A DNA stretch of 64,000 nucleotides from Chloranthus sessilifolius (taxonomy: Eukaryota > Streptophyta > Magnoliopsida > Chloranthales > Chloranthaceae): the NCBI GenBank assembly GCA_021018995.1, contig CM037587.1, forward strand, positions 14,633,366 through 14,697,365, given 5' to 3'. Below, piece after piece: positions 46,863 through 58,990 of the stretch (positions are counted from its first letter, which is position 1; every line of letters starts with the position of its first letter). The translations under genes and the position numbers were made by a program. A model generated the notes under the pieces. The model was given only the letters and a program-made list of their open reading frames with translations. It was not told the origin of the DNA and searched no databases.

Positions 46863-48312
46863 TGTAATCAGTCACATAATATAATAATTTAGCACTCTTA
46901 ACTAAGTGATGCTAGGACTTAATTTGCTACTAATAAGTTATTGATGTGCAGATATTAAAGAAAAATAGCAAAAGAGAACCAAAATGATAATATTCGTCAA
47001 AATGATCTCCTAAAGTAATAAAAAGATGATTAAACGAAAAAGACGAATCATCACTTACTGAAAGATGAAAAATCGTGTTTTACGATTTTACGGAACGAAG
47101 CAAAGGAGAAGTGGAAAATCGTAATTTACGATTCTTCAGAGAAAGCCGTTCAAGAGAGTACAATACAAGAGAAAGTGATGAATCATAATAAAGAATCGTT
47201 CTATAGGAAGTAGTATAGAAAAGAATAGAAAATCATGATATACAATTTTCCAGAAAAAAAGCTTTCTGAAGCTGCTGATCACGTGAGATTAACACTGCCA
47301 TGCACAAAATTAGAAGAATTCTTGACTTAGAAGTCTAGCCAATCACGAATCTAAGGATATTGACGAAGGAGATTTTTAAAGGACTCTGCTGCTGAAATAA
47401 AGGAAGAAAATCTAGAAGTACATTAATAGAATGAAAGCAAGGAAAAATAGGATTAGAAGTAGAGTTATATTAGAATAGTTTTGTTTTAGTAGTTTATTTT
47501 ATTAGAATTAGGAGGTTTTTAAAATCGACCCCTTATGATCTATAAATAAGAGGGCTTGGTATAAAAATTATTATCGAAGAAATTCTCAGCATCAATTGAC
47601 GCCTGAGGTTAGCTTTTCTTTCGACTATTAGAGTAGTTTAATTTAAATATCTAATGTTTCTCGATCATAATTGACGACTGAGATTAAGAGCTGAAAAATT
47701 AGAGTAGATATCTGTAGTTTCTCAGAAGTAATTGACGACTGTGGCTGAGGGGTGAAAGATATAATTTTATTGCTTTCTAGTTTAGATTTATTTTATTATA
47801 ATTTCCTGCTTTGTAAACATTTTCAAGTTTTAATTTAAATTGATGACTCAGGTTGAGATTTGCAAATTAGTGTAATGGTTTTTATTTTTCATCTTTAATT
47901 TTTTAGAGTTTGATTGACGCCCACATTTTTGGTGGATTAAAGATTAGTATAAATCTATATTGAATGATGCTTGTTTTTGATTGATGCCCAAATTATAGAA
48001 GACTGAGATATAGTATAACAGTATTTTAAAATTGTAAGCATCCGATAGCTAAAGATTGTGATTGACGACCATAATCTGAAGTAAGACGATTTAGGATTTA
48101 TTTTCTATAAAATTTAGTTTAAGAAACCATTCTTTTATTCATATTTCTCATGTAGTTTAGGAACTTAAAAGATAAGTATAAGTTTTCAGAAAATTAGTAT
48201 ATCCGTGCAAAAACTATATCCTCGTGGGAACGATCCTATGCTATGCTATAATTTTCATTGTGCGTTTGCAATTGGCTAAGACTTAATTAGATACACATAT
48301 AAGTAGCGATCA
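46863..48312 (+). repeat. 3' LTR of A (1450 bp)
   Basis: Uninterrupted copy that shows the empty insertion site of B at about 47708. Has TATA box TATAAATA at 47541-47548 and hairpin motifs AAAATCG...CGATTTT at 47069-47089 and 47115-47136. Ends GTAGCGATCA, followed by ACCAA, the target duplication. Confidence 0.92.
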
Positions 48313-48317
48313 ACCAA

Positions 48318-50888
48318 CTCCACACCGAATCAACTACACTTAATATAAAAGTAAAACCCCCTTAGCCTTATCCTCATTTGCAAATTCATTTGAGAGAGGA
48401 GAGAAGCCGAGAGGAAGGGAACTGAGCCCTCCATCCTCTTCTTCCTTCTTCTTTGGAACCCAACCATTGATCGCCATCTCAAACCCCGTTTTACCTTGTT
48501 TTGTACTGTGAGAAAACCCTTGACTTTTACACCATAAGATTGAAGGATCAAGCATCGAACAAACGGCAAGCCTTAGAGTCGATTCTTCTGATTTCGATGG
48601 TCATAGGCTTTCTAAAAAGGTAACTTCGAAATCCTTCACATGCATGCGTAGATCGTTGGATAAATTGGGAGATTTATATCTCGGTTATTGTATGTGTGTG
48701 TGTGTTTGGATTTCATGCAAGATCTTCGAGAGAATTGAGCATGGATGAGGATCGAGTCATTGTACAAACGAGCAAGGGCTTCGGCATCGGTTCCGTCGAT
48801 TCGACCAGTGTAGACTTCGCATACACGATCTAGGAGGTAAGATTCATGATTCTATAGTGTGAAATTAGTTTAATTTTGGTTTGTGGGTCATTTGGATGTG
48901 CATGTAAAGTTGTGGGCGATTCGGATCGAGGAAGAAGAAGCCCAATCACACACATAATCGCCTAGAATCGCGTGGGCGAGTTGAAATTCAAGCGGGCGAG
49001 TTGAAATTCGCACGGGTGAATTTATCCCATAATTTAGGAAAAAAATTTCTGGAAGAACTCGCTCGCGCGTGTTGGAATTCGCACGCTCAACTTTGACTGA
49101 GGTGCCGACACAACCTTGGTACTTTAGCCATAACATTTTACTCCGAACTCGGATTGATGCGATTCTTACGGAATTGGAAAGAAGACAACGAGCTCTATAA
49201 CTTTCTATGAAAAGAAAATATCATGAATCCAATGTTTTATAGGAGATAATTGAGTGGGAAGTTGGGACAAGTTCTACATGATCCAAGGTCAGCACGAACT
49301 TATCCATTCCGCCTCGGTTTAAAAAAATACTTAATTACGTCGAAGTTATTAGTAACGTCAAAGTTATTAGTAATTAAAATCAATCCTTAATACATCATTA
49401 TATATATGATGTTGGGGAAGGAATCGGTCGCTGTCGTTAAGGGTCATCGCACACCTTCTTGCGACGTTAGGAATCGTGGTAGGGAAAACTCAATGCACAG
49501 TTTCTTTTCTTTATTTTGATTCATAGACTCTATGATATACTTGTAAGTGGACCTTTAAATCATGTTTGAAATTAGACTTGTTGAAATTGAATGTTGAAAT
49601 TTTAAAGTATCCATCTTTGAATTTGAACTTGAACTTAGACCCCTTTGAATTTGCATTTCGAAATCGACTTTTGGAGCTTTTGAAGTATCGAATTCTTGAA
49701 ATATTTTAGGGAAACCTCAATACACATTTCGTTTGTCTTCGGTGTATAGATTTTATGATTTATGGTGATCTTTTGAACATTGAACCCAAACTTTGAACTT
49801 GAATTTCAGACTTTTCAAAATCGAACATGAACTTCGAATGTGAATTGAAATATGAACTTGAACACTGAATAAGAACTTCGAATCTGGACCTTGAACTTGA
49901 ATAAAAAACTTTGAATAAGAACCCTGTATACGAACTCTATATCAGAATATGAATCCAGATATGAACTCCGTATGTGAATTACGAACTCCAAATATGAATT
50001 GAAAATAGGAATATGACCTCTGTATTCTGAATAAGACTCCGAATTTGAATAACAACTCTGAATGTGAATTAGAGCTTCAAACTCCAAACTCTGTATGTGA
50101 ACTTTGTATCTGAACTCTGAATGTGAGTCCTTTGAACTCTGATTTTTGAAAAGTTTAGCTATGTGTTATGAACAAAGAACATTACTATGTATTAGAATCC
50201 ACATGATGGTTTAAGGTTAATCAAAACAAAACCTGAAATTCTACATTGTCTAAACTCTGTTTTGGCTCGGCATTGTCCGCGTTGTAGCCCGGCTTAGCCG
50301 CACATTTTCACTCTGAAAATTGTTCATTGAAAGATGGTAGTTGGAGGGGATTCCCATCAGTATTAACTCTGGCTCTAATGCTATATTCACATGAGAGATT
50401 ATTTACGTTACGATTTAAGTCATGCATTGGGTAAGAAGCTGCATATGAATGAGAAAATGAGTAAGTGAATCCGGAAGGATATGAAATTTGAATATAAATT
50501 TATTTAAGAACTCTGAACCTGAAACTTTGAGTCGGAATCTGATAATCGGACTCTGAATTTGAACATGAATTTGAATATGAATTTGATAATTGAACTCTGA
50601 ATTTGAATATGAATTTAAATCCGAATTTGAATTTTAGAACTCTGAATAAGTAAATTCTGAAATTTGAACTCTGATATTGAATCCTGAAAGGAGAACCCTG
50701 ATTTGACTCCGAGTTTTAATACAATATCTCATGGATACTATTTTATGAAATCATCTTTGAAAGTTCGTCTCTGGTTTGATATGAATTAAATGCTTCTGCA
50801 ATTTAGTCTCAGCCTTCTCATCTGAAAATGCTTTTAAAGATTTGTTCCATTTTTGTTACGAAAATGCCATTTTGTCTGACACATGAAT
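48318..50888 (+). repeat. 3' LTR of C, second part
   Basis: Continues the LTR begun at 18575 after element A. A TATA box TATAAAAG at 48344-48351 is followed by a leader-like sequence. From 48740 it aligns with the C 5' LTR (13661-15690), including the GAACTTGAAT low-complexity zone at 49600-50700. Stops at CACATGAAT where element D is inserted; the C 5' LTR reads CACATGAACGC at the same place. Frames at 48330-48569 (minus) are not supported as genes. Confidence 0.85.
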
Positions 50889-51876
50889 TGTAATAACCTG
50901 AAAAATTACGAACCCAAATACGTTCACCTCGATAAGCGTATCCAAAAAAGTCAGGCAATAACATCATAAGTTATGGGTAGGTAAGATCCTTTGTACGTGC
51001 TAAGTGAAGCTCGTGCTAGATTTCTACTGTATGGCACAAGTTACCCTCACAACGCAGGGGCTTGTTGCATTTCACCTGAAAAAGGGTTCATTGAACGACG
51101 ATGGTTAGTTAGGGGTTCCCATCGATATTATTCATGCTCTCATGATATAATAACGTGAGAAGAACTTTAAGTTATGGCTTAAGTCAGTTAATAAAGGAGC
51201 ATGCATGAATCAGAATCCGAAACCATATGAACTTTAGATTTGTTTGATATCTCGTTCATAACACTGCTCTTGATCAGTTTAGAATTGGAATTTAATAAAT
51301 GAATACTTGTTTTGAAAACATATCTGATTTGATTTTAGTCTTTGAAAACCACTAATTATGATAAAATATGATAAATTGAGTTTCTTCTACTGAGCTTAGA
51401 CTGTTAGCTCACCTCGACTATACGTCACAGGTGTAGAGACTCAGGCTCAGGGTTATGAGAGTAATCCAGATTACAAGCTAGAGGAGGAGCCAGAAATTCC
51501 TCCTGACGAGTTCTTTTAATGACTTAGGGTCGTGAGCTTGGTATAATTTTTGGTATATTTAAGTAGGATTATTTTGAATTATGGGCCAAAGGCGTTGTTT
51601 TGTGTGATACTGATATCATTTTGAGGAACCACTATCAGGAACCATTGTTTAGGTGTTGGATTGGTCATCACCGGTGGTTCTTCTTAGTTCTTTTTTCAGA
51701 TATGTTTTGTATGAGAGATCTCTTTTACTTCCTATCTTAGATTTTAGTGTTATGTTTATTTTATGCTTGTTTTATACTCTAATATTTGATTGTTCTGTCC
51801 GACTTATCGATTTATCGATAGGTTGGCAAGCCGGCCTTCCCGATATTTCAGATACGGGGAAAGTCGGGTCGTCACA
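50889..51876 (+). repeat. 5' LTR of D (988 bp)
   Basis: TGTAATAACCTG ... GGGTCGTCACA, followed by the primer binding site. Much shorter than the LTRs of M, C, B and E, though its last 500 bp share phrases with them (TACTGAGCTTAGACTGTTAGCTCAC; CATCACCGGTGG). An internal deletion is possible but cannot be shown without its 3' partner. Confidence 0.75.
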
Positions 51877-51878
51877 GT

Positions 51879-51890
51879 TGGTGTCAAAGC
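51879..51890 (+). other. Primer binding site of D
   Basis: TGGTGTCAAAGC, a two-base variant of the initiator tRNA-Met site TGGTATCAGAGC, two bases after the LTR end. Confidence 0.8.
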
Positions 51891-51987
51891 TATGGCTCTA
51901 GATCCAGATGTCATAGGACTGTGGGCATGATTGTCTTTACAATCGAGACTGATCAAATATTATTGTGTTTAACAATGATTAATCAGC

Positions 51988-53138
51988 ATGGCCCCAAGGT
52001 TTCAGGGTAGAGGAAGAGGTAGACACGAACCAAGGATGGTTCCGTTGCAGGATGTTCTCGAGGGTGTCAGTACATCTAGGGGAATTGGGTTCCTTTCCGA
52101 TTCAAATGTTATTCTTGTAGGAACAGGAAGAGGAAGAGGTGGTAACGAACGAGTTGAGCAAGTATTGGAAGCATTGGCCAACAACATGGCTCAACAGACA
52201 ACTTCTATGGCTCAATAGACTACTGCTATAGTTCAGCAAGTAGAGTTGATCGCAGCCAGACATCAACCTTCCGGGTTTGCAGAGTCTAGGTGGATGCGTC
52301 CTCCTAATTTTTTAGGTCAGATTGAACCGATTGAGGCAGAAGATTGGCTGAACGAGATGGAAAAGATCTCCAATGTGTTACAGTGCACCGAAGTGGAGAA
52401 GGTGCGATGGGCAACCTTCAAGTTGGATGGAGAGGTTAACCCATTGTGGAATTGTGTCCAGGACTAGGGAGCTGGAAATTCCCAATACGCCATGGACTTG
52501 GGAAGAATTTGTTAAGACATTTAATGATAAATACTTTCCCAAGATCATACGACATCAGTGGGAGGTCCAGTTCATAAAACTGGAACAGAAAAAAATGACG
52601 GTGCGAGAGTATGGGGCTGAGTTCGATAGACTGTCTAGATTTTCCCCTCAGCACGTGGCCACTGAGTTGATGAGGGCCAGGAAATTCCAGCTTGGCTTAA
52701 GACCAAATATTCTAGAGAGGATCTCAGCTTTTGAACTTGAGACATATGCTGGAGTGATTACTAAAACCCTCATAGTTGAGGAGGACATTGACAGAATGTT
52801 CAAGCGGAGAGATCAACAGAATAAGGAGAGAGCTGGACAGGGTCATACAAGTGGCTATGATTAGGCAAATAAGCAACCCAACTTTATGAGACCGCCGAGA
52901 TATCCCATACAACTGGCATACTTGAAACCTGCAGCTTCTTCTGGGCTGATATCATATCAGAGACCATTGGTGTCTTCGCCTGTACGATCTTTTCGACCGT
53001 CAGGCTCTACTGTGAGTGGGGCTTTAGTGGCACAAGGATCCTCACGTACTTCATCTTTCGCTCTCGTCCTTTCGTGAACAAGGTGTGGGAAACCACACAA
53101 GACTGAAGATTGCAGAAGGAACACTGGAGCGTGCTTCT
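51988..53138 (+). pseudogene. D gag, first part
   Basis: Begins MAPRFQGRGRGRHEPRM, then the Gag core (WATFKLDGEVNPLW; WTWEEFVKTFNDKYFPK; VREYGAEFDRLSRFSPQHV) and the first zinc-knuckle CGKPHKTEDC. TAG at about 52216, frameshift near 52440-52470, TAG at 52862, TGA near 53075. Cut by solo LTR E after GACF. Close to M gag. Confidence 0.87.
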
Positions 53139-55992
53139 TGTAATACCCCGATAATCCAAACCTGGTACATCGTGTTAATATTCTGTAATAGATGTTAGTC
53201 CATGACATCTCGTCTCATATATGTAGTTAGTGCATATTAATGTCGACTTCTTGAGTGACAGTGTAACCGCAAGTAGCTGAACCACACACTTTTACTTCTG
53301 TGCCGATCGTATGCTAGGGACAAAGCCGCGTATCGGATCCGATCTTAGATCGGCCAAGGCTTAGATGACATGTGGACCCACACATTTTTGGCTGAATGTA
53401 TAAGTCTCACACTAGAAACAATCATCTTGGAGAATAATGAGCCTTTCGGTATTCGGGTTTGACCCGTGAAGAGCCTTTGAGACTGAATCACTTAAGGCCC
53501 AAGTATTTAAAACCCATTGCATTCAAGATCCAATGTGAGAGGACCACAAGAGGGCTCATACACCATTACATATGTGTACAGCCTACACACTAAATATAAG
53601 ACACCCACCTATTAAACCCTTCTCACACGCATTAAAAGCCCTACACTTTGTTGAAAACAAGAGAGAAGGAAAGAGGAATAGAAGTTAGCCTCCACCTGGT
53701 TTTCTGAAACCCATCCATTGGATCATACGTTAGCCATTGTTTGGGGGAGAAATTAAGAACATGATTCAAATCACTGCGAAACTGGCAGGATGAGTGATTG
53801 AAAAGTCGGGCTTACACTACTCATAGGATCTAATCGTAACAATGTCGATCGTACAAACTGCATGTAAAAAGGTGTGTACCGCATCACGTTTGCGTAAATC
53901 ATACACTCTAGTAGTCGAAATTGGGAATCGTCGTTAGCATGATCGCATGTAACGAGTTCGATGATCGTACACGGGAGAAAGGATAATCTCTGAGCATCGA
54001 TGGTCGAAAATGTTGCATGCGGCTAAAATCAAAAGCTAAGTGTTAACCTAAATATAAGATTTGTGTGGTTTAGCTGATCATGGTGTGAACCGTGATCACT
54101 TGCTACAGATCCAAAGGGAAGAATTCAGAGTTTTGGCATGAAAAAGATGTGAAAAACAAGGCCTGTTGGATCAAAACCGCCCGAGCTATGAAAAGAACTA
54201 GTTGGGCGAGCCCACAGCTGGAAATAGAAAAAGAAAAGATAAAGGACTCACCTAGGCGAGTTCTATAAGCCAAAAAGTTTGAGCACTTTATGCCCGAGCA
54301 ACTGGAAAAGGTTAAAAGGTCAATGTAGGCGACCTATTAAGTGGTCAGGCGAGTTGTGTTAGAGCTCGGGGCTTAAGCTTCTTAGCAAGCTCGCCCGAGC
54401 GACTTTCGCAAGCAAACTGCAACTTCAAGTGCCACCTGAAAAGGGCAATATTGTGTGCCACTTAAAATCGGTAATGGCATCCAAACCCTTTCCTTTCGCC
54501 TGTTCTAGTTAGATCACGACCAGATCCTTTGGAAAATGACCCAGTTGGGTTTTGATGGCCTGATCATTCATAGGAACTTATGACTCTATTTTGAATTTGG
54601 TTGAGCGAGGAATTCCCGGACATGTGTTTTAATGAGTATTAGCAGCGATTAAGGTAGGGAATAACCTGATGTAAGATTTCTTATTTTCCTCAAGTTCTTG
54701 TTATTTTATCTATAAATCTAAAGTTATCAAGATTAATATATGAAAGTCTAGCGGTATTCTTTGAAATGTTTAAATATAAATCATGCATGTTTTGTTTTAA
54801 TGCTTTAGTAAATGACATCTTGCTACATAAATGTTCATTTGATTCCATAAGCTTGTGCGTTGTACATTCTGATTTGCTTCACTGGTTATCTACTTGCTCA
54901 CGTATTCGACTCGAGTACTTTTATCGTGTCTCTGATCAAGCGACCCTATTAACATAGCTCAGGGGCTTGATGGTCTCAGTGCAAGTGATCCTATTAACTT
55001 AGCTCACGGGCTTGATGTTCTGTTTCAAGCGACCTTTTTAACGAAGCTCAAGGGCTTGAACTCTTGTCCCAAGTGACCTGTTAACAAAGCTCAAGGGCTT
55101 GGATTCTTAGCCCAAGCGACCCTGTTAACATAGCTGAGGGGCTTGATATGTGACACATTGTTGTAAAACTCTTGTTATGTGTTTGAAATTCGTTAGATCC
55201 ATATGTCTCCAAGCACCTTATATGTTTCTATCTATCTGATATGCATTATTTGGAAATACATTTACTTGCATCCTTGATAACATATATTTTGATAATGTAG
55301 CCAAAGCCACGATCTTCTGCTTATTTATTTTACTTATTTAAAGGATTCCTTTTATATTTAAATTGCATAAAGAATCATGAACTTGAATATGTTAAATGAG
55401 CGATTTTGCAAATCTTATTCCCTATTGAGCTTGGATGTAGCTCACCCCTCGACTATACGTCACAGCTGCAGGAGGGGACCTTGATCGTGATCCGGGGTAC
55501 GAAAAGGACTCGGGTTCCAATCCTGAGGAAGAAGAGGAACTGCTTGAAGGATATTTCCCGTAGCGGCCTTGAGTAGATATATATTGGGCTGGTATATGGA
55601 TGGGTTATTTTGGGTTCATTCTGAGTTTTTTGATAAATGCTACCACATGATATGTAATTGAATATACTAGACTTTGTGATCTACTGTTTAGATGAAGGTC
55701 AGCTTTCATCGGTGGATGGATATCTCTTGATGTATAGTTTTGGATAGGTTATTTTGTGGGTTATATGTTGTTATTGCATATACTTTTATAGCTCTGTTGC
55801 TTCCTTTGCACACTTTGCTTCCGTTTTTGTGCTTACCTGAATGGACGGCTCGATCCTTCCAATTCCTTAATGTGGAAAGATTGAGCTGTTGTGAAGTGAT
55901 GGTCGCATTGTGAGACCATAGTATAATGGTAATTCAGGTCCTGCTCGATCTGACGACATGGATTTTAGGTAAGGAAATTCTGGGCCGTCACA
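53139..55992 (+). mobile_element. E: solo LTR inside D gag (2854 bp)
   Basis: TGTAATACCCCG ... GGGCCGTCACA with flanks CTTCT (53134-53138) and CTTCC (55993-55997), a 5-bp duplication with one change. Removing LTR plus one flank restores the second zinc knuckle codon for codon (GACF then RCGKIGH). No internal domain, PBS or PPT, so it is a solo LTR. Related to B in its start, end and CTCACCCCTCGACTATA phrase. Confidence 0.93.
54937..55150. repeat. Tandem repeat in LTR E, about 44 bp x 5
   Basis: Units begin CAAGCGACC or CAAGTGACC (54937, 54982, 55026, 55070, 55113) and each ends GGGCTTG, so every unit has complementary CAAG/CTTG ends. The TTAACNNAGCTCA centre is conserved. Confidence 0.85.
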
Positions 55993-55997
55993 CTTCC

Positions 55998-56156
55998 GGT
56001 GTGGGAAGATCGGACATATGGTAAAGGATTGTCCCGAGGAGGACAAGGGAAGGACCACTTCAGCTTCTACACAAAGATCTTCTCGACCTACTATTCAAGG
56101 TCGAGCTTATGCCGTGACTGTGCTGGATGCTCAAACGTCAAATGACGTGATTCAAG
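55998..56156 (+). pseudogene. D gag, C-terminal part with intact zinc knuckle
   Basis: CGGTGTGGG resumes the knuckle: with the C-F pair before E it gives C-x2-C-x4-H-x4-C (RCGKIGHMVKDC), all four ligands present, unlike in M and C. Continues to SNDVIQ at 56156, the exon end before the intron donor. Confidence 0.85.
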
Positions 56157-56283
56157 GTATCATTAAAAATTCATATGTTAATTTCATTTTAGTTTATGTT
56201 GATTTGTTGTTTAAATTGTTTTATTAAGACATGCATGAACACCACATTACGCATAATTAATTAAATCCTATGATCAATTCAAC
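56157..56283 (+). other. Gag/protease intron of D (decayed acceptor)
   Basis: Donor TTCAAG|GTATCATT at the same codon as in M. Protease reading resumes at GTACCCTTG (56284), giving a VIQG-T junction. The block is 127 bp (not a multiple of 3), and removal joins the gag and protease frames. Its last two bases are AC instead of AG. Confidence 0.5.
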
Positions 56284-56782
56284 GTACCCTTGTTATGCGT
56301 CATACTAATGATGTAAGCGAGAGTAAAGCACGAGTATTGATAGACCCCAGGTCTACTCACTCATTTACCACTCCTCTATTCTCTGAGAAGTTGGGCATCG
56401 TTCCCAAGCCCCTTGACTTCATATTGGCAGTATCAATTCCTACAGGAAGCTCGGTGAACACATATACTATGTGTCAATCAGTGATCATGATGATTGAAGA
56501 CCACGAGACAATAGTCAATCTGATTATATTGAGTATGGAAGGGTTAGACGTGATCCTAGGAATGGATTGGCTATCTTCTTATCATGCGAGCGTGGATTAC
56601 CTTCGGAAGGTTGTGACTTTCCGCCCTCCAAGGAGAAAATCCTTTGGATTTTGTGGAGTCAAATCCAGCGTTACACCATTCATTTAAGCTATTCGAGCAG
56701 AGCGTATGATGAGGAGCGGTTCCTGCGATTATCTTGCTTACTTATAAGATCATAAAAGGAGAAGAAGAATATTGCTGATATC
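56284..56782 (+). pseudogene. D aspartic protease
   Basis: ARVLIDPRSTHSF replaces the family D-S/T-G-A/S motif; Arg at the glycine position should inactivate it. Later parts SVNTYTMCQSVIMMIEDHE and VILGMDWLSSYHASVDYL match M. Stops at about 56688 and 56755. Confidence 0.82.
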
Positions 56783-57169
56783 ATGATTGCATGTGAATAT
56801 CTAGATGTCTTTCCTAAGGATCTGCCTGGATTGCTACCTGATCGAGAGATTGAGTTCGCAATCGAGTTAGCGTCAGGTATCGAACCGTTGTCAATGGATC
56901 CATATCGAATGGCGCCTGCTGAGTTAAAAGAACTGAAGGAACAACTTCAAGAGCTGTTAGATAAAGGCTTTATCAGACCGAGTGTATCTCCTTGGGTAGC
57001 ACCGGTATTATTTGTGAAGAAGGATGGGTCGATGCGGCTTTGCATCGATTACCACCAGCTAAATAATTTAACGATTAAGAATTGTTACCCACTTTCACGG
57101 ATAGATGACCTCTTTGATCAACTGCAGGGCGTAAGGTTCTTTTCAAAGATCGATTTGAGGTTAGGCTAT
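56783..57169 (+). pseudogene. D reverse transcriptase, first part
   Basis: Open frame with [50 protein letters not shown] and [11 protein letters not shown], where F interrupts just before the HQ that normally follows. Confidence 0.9.
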
Positions 57170-58658
57170 TGACTTGATTACTTTATATGCATCTAAGTAA
57201 GTCTTAGCTTATTGCAAGTGAACAATGGAAATTATAGTACTAGCAAAGGATCGTTCCCATAGAGATCGGTTATTAAATATTAATTCAATTTTTTGAAAAC
57301 TTATACTTATCTTTTAAGTTCTTAAACTACTGGAGAAATATGAATAAATAATTTTTATTAATCTAAACTGCAGAAAATAAATCCTAATCTTCAAACTTCA
57401 AATTATGATCGTCAATCACAATCTTCTGCTATCAGATATTTAAAAAATTAAATAGTACCGTTACACTATATCTCAAGTTTCCTTGCATTGATCATCAATA
57501 TTAAAATTCTATCAATACAGATTTAATCTAATAAAAAACTTCCTAAAACTTGGGTGTCAATCAAATTCTAAAAAACTGAAGATGGAAAAGTAAAAACCGT
57601 TACACTAATCTGCAAATCTGAACTTAAGTCGTCAATTCAAATGAAAATCTGGAGATGTTTACAAAGTAGGAAATAAAAGAAAATAAAAATTTAAACTAGA
57701 AAGTAAAGTAAATATATCCTTCACCCCTCAGCCGCAATCATCAATTGCTTTTGAGAAACTATAGATATCTACACTAATCGTCAGCATCCAATAGTAGTCG
57801 TCAATTGCTCTTGAGAAACCTTAGATATCTAATCTACAAAGTAATAAAAATCTATTCTAATTTGATCAGAAGAAAACCCAACCTCAGTCGTCAATTGATG
57901 CTGAGAATTTCTTTGATGGTTTGTTCCTATACCAAGCTCTCTTATTTATAGATCAAAGGAGTCGGTTTACAAAACTTTTAACTCTAATAAAAGAAATTAA
58001 ACTACCCTAATATAACTCTACTTCAATTTTTATTCTTCCTTGCTTCGGATGGTTGTGCGCTTTTGGATTATTTCCTTTATTTCAGCAATAGAGTCCTCTT
58101 AAGATTCTTCTTCATCAATCTCCTAGTTCTGTGATCAATTAAACTTCTAATTCAAAAGTTCTTCTAACTCTGTACATGGTAATAGAAATTCTCACATGAT
58201 CAGGAACAGTAACAGCAATGAAAAGCTTCTATAATCATAATTGTAGATAACGATTATTCTATTTTTTTTTCTCTTTCTAGAAAATCGTCAATCACAATTT
58301 TCTATCTTTCAAAGCTTCTTCATTGGACGATCCCTAAATAACGCTTCATCGCCTTTCTTCTATACTCTTTCTTTGAAGAATCGTAAACTACAATTTTCTA
58401 TAGCTCTTCAGTAGTAACGCTCAATCGTCTGCAAAATCGTAAAACATGATTTTTCATCCTTCAGTAGGTGGCGAATTGTCTTTTACACTTAATCATCTTT
58501 TTATTGCTCTTTTGGATTCACTTTGATAAAGATTAATGTTATGGCTCTCTTTTACTGGTTATCTTTAATATCTGCACATCATCAACTTATTAGTAGCAAA
58601 CTAAGTCCTAGCATCACTACGTTAAAGGTGATAAAATGGTATATTCTATGAATGATCA
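57170..58658 (-). mobile_element. F: solo LTR of the A family inside D RT (1489 bp)
   Basis: Reverse complement begins TGATCATTCATAGAATATACC and ends near GTAATCAAGTCA, aligning with the LTRs of A. Flanked by GCTAT (57165-57169) and GCTAC (58659-58663). RT continues on the other side (a Y-H-stop-L-K-I-K-V reading). TATA box at 57943-57950 on the minus strand; AATCGT hairpin motifs at 58275-58460. No internal region. Confidence 0.92.
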
Positions 58659-58663
58659 GCTAC

Positions 58664-58990
58664 CATTAACTAAAGATTAAGGTGGAAGACATCTCCAAAA
58701 CTGCATTCCACACAAGGTATGGTCACTATGAGTTCATGGTTATGCCTTTTGGGCTAACGAATGCGCCAGCATCGTTCATGGACTTGATGAACTGGGTATT
58801 CAAGACACACCTCAAAAAATTAGTAGTTGTTTTCGTAGATGATACTCTCATCTATTCAAGAACAAGAGAGGAGCATGAGCTGCATTTACGAGTGGCTCTT
58901 CAAACACTCAGAGAGCACCAGCTATACGCCAAACTCAGCAAGTGCGAGTTTTAGCTTGATCAGGTCAATTTCTTGGGCCATGTTTAGACT
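58664..58990 (+). pseudogene. D reverse transcriptase, second part
   Basis: [19 protein letters not shown] and catalytic FVDD ([14 protein letters not shown]), then [11 protein letters not shown] followed by TAG where Trp is usual. A stop also lies four codons after the F junction. Confidence 0.88.

Larger units (their letters stand above)
19299..48312 (+). mobile_element. Element A: Athila-like LTR retrotransposon lacking pol
   Basis: Spans 29 kb only because B and N lie inside its 5' LTR; its own length is about 7.55 kb. LTRs start TGATCAGTCAC / TGTAATCAGTCAC and end GCGATCA. It has a GGCGCCG-type primer binding site, an Athila-like gag and a GGGGG-rich polypurine tract, but no RT or integrase. 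About 3.2 kb after gag is non-coding. It would need proteins from a relative to move. LTR copies differ by several percent by eye. F (57170-58658) is a solo LTR of the same family. Confidence 0.85.

Noticed and set aside
48330..48569. Minus-strand frames of 71-79 residues at the start of the C LTR continuation
   Set aside because: They overlap the LTR promoter/leader with its TATA box on the plus strand and have no counterpart elsewhere.
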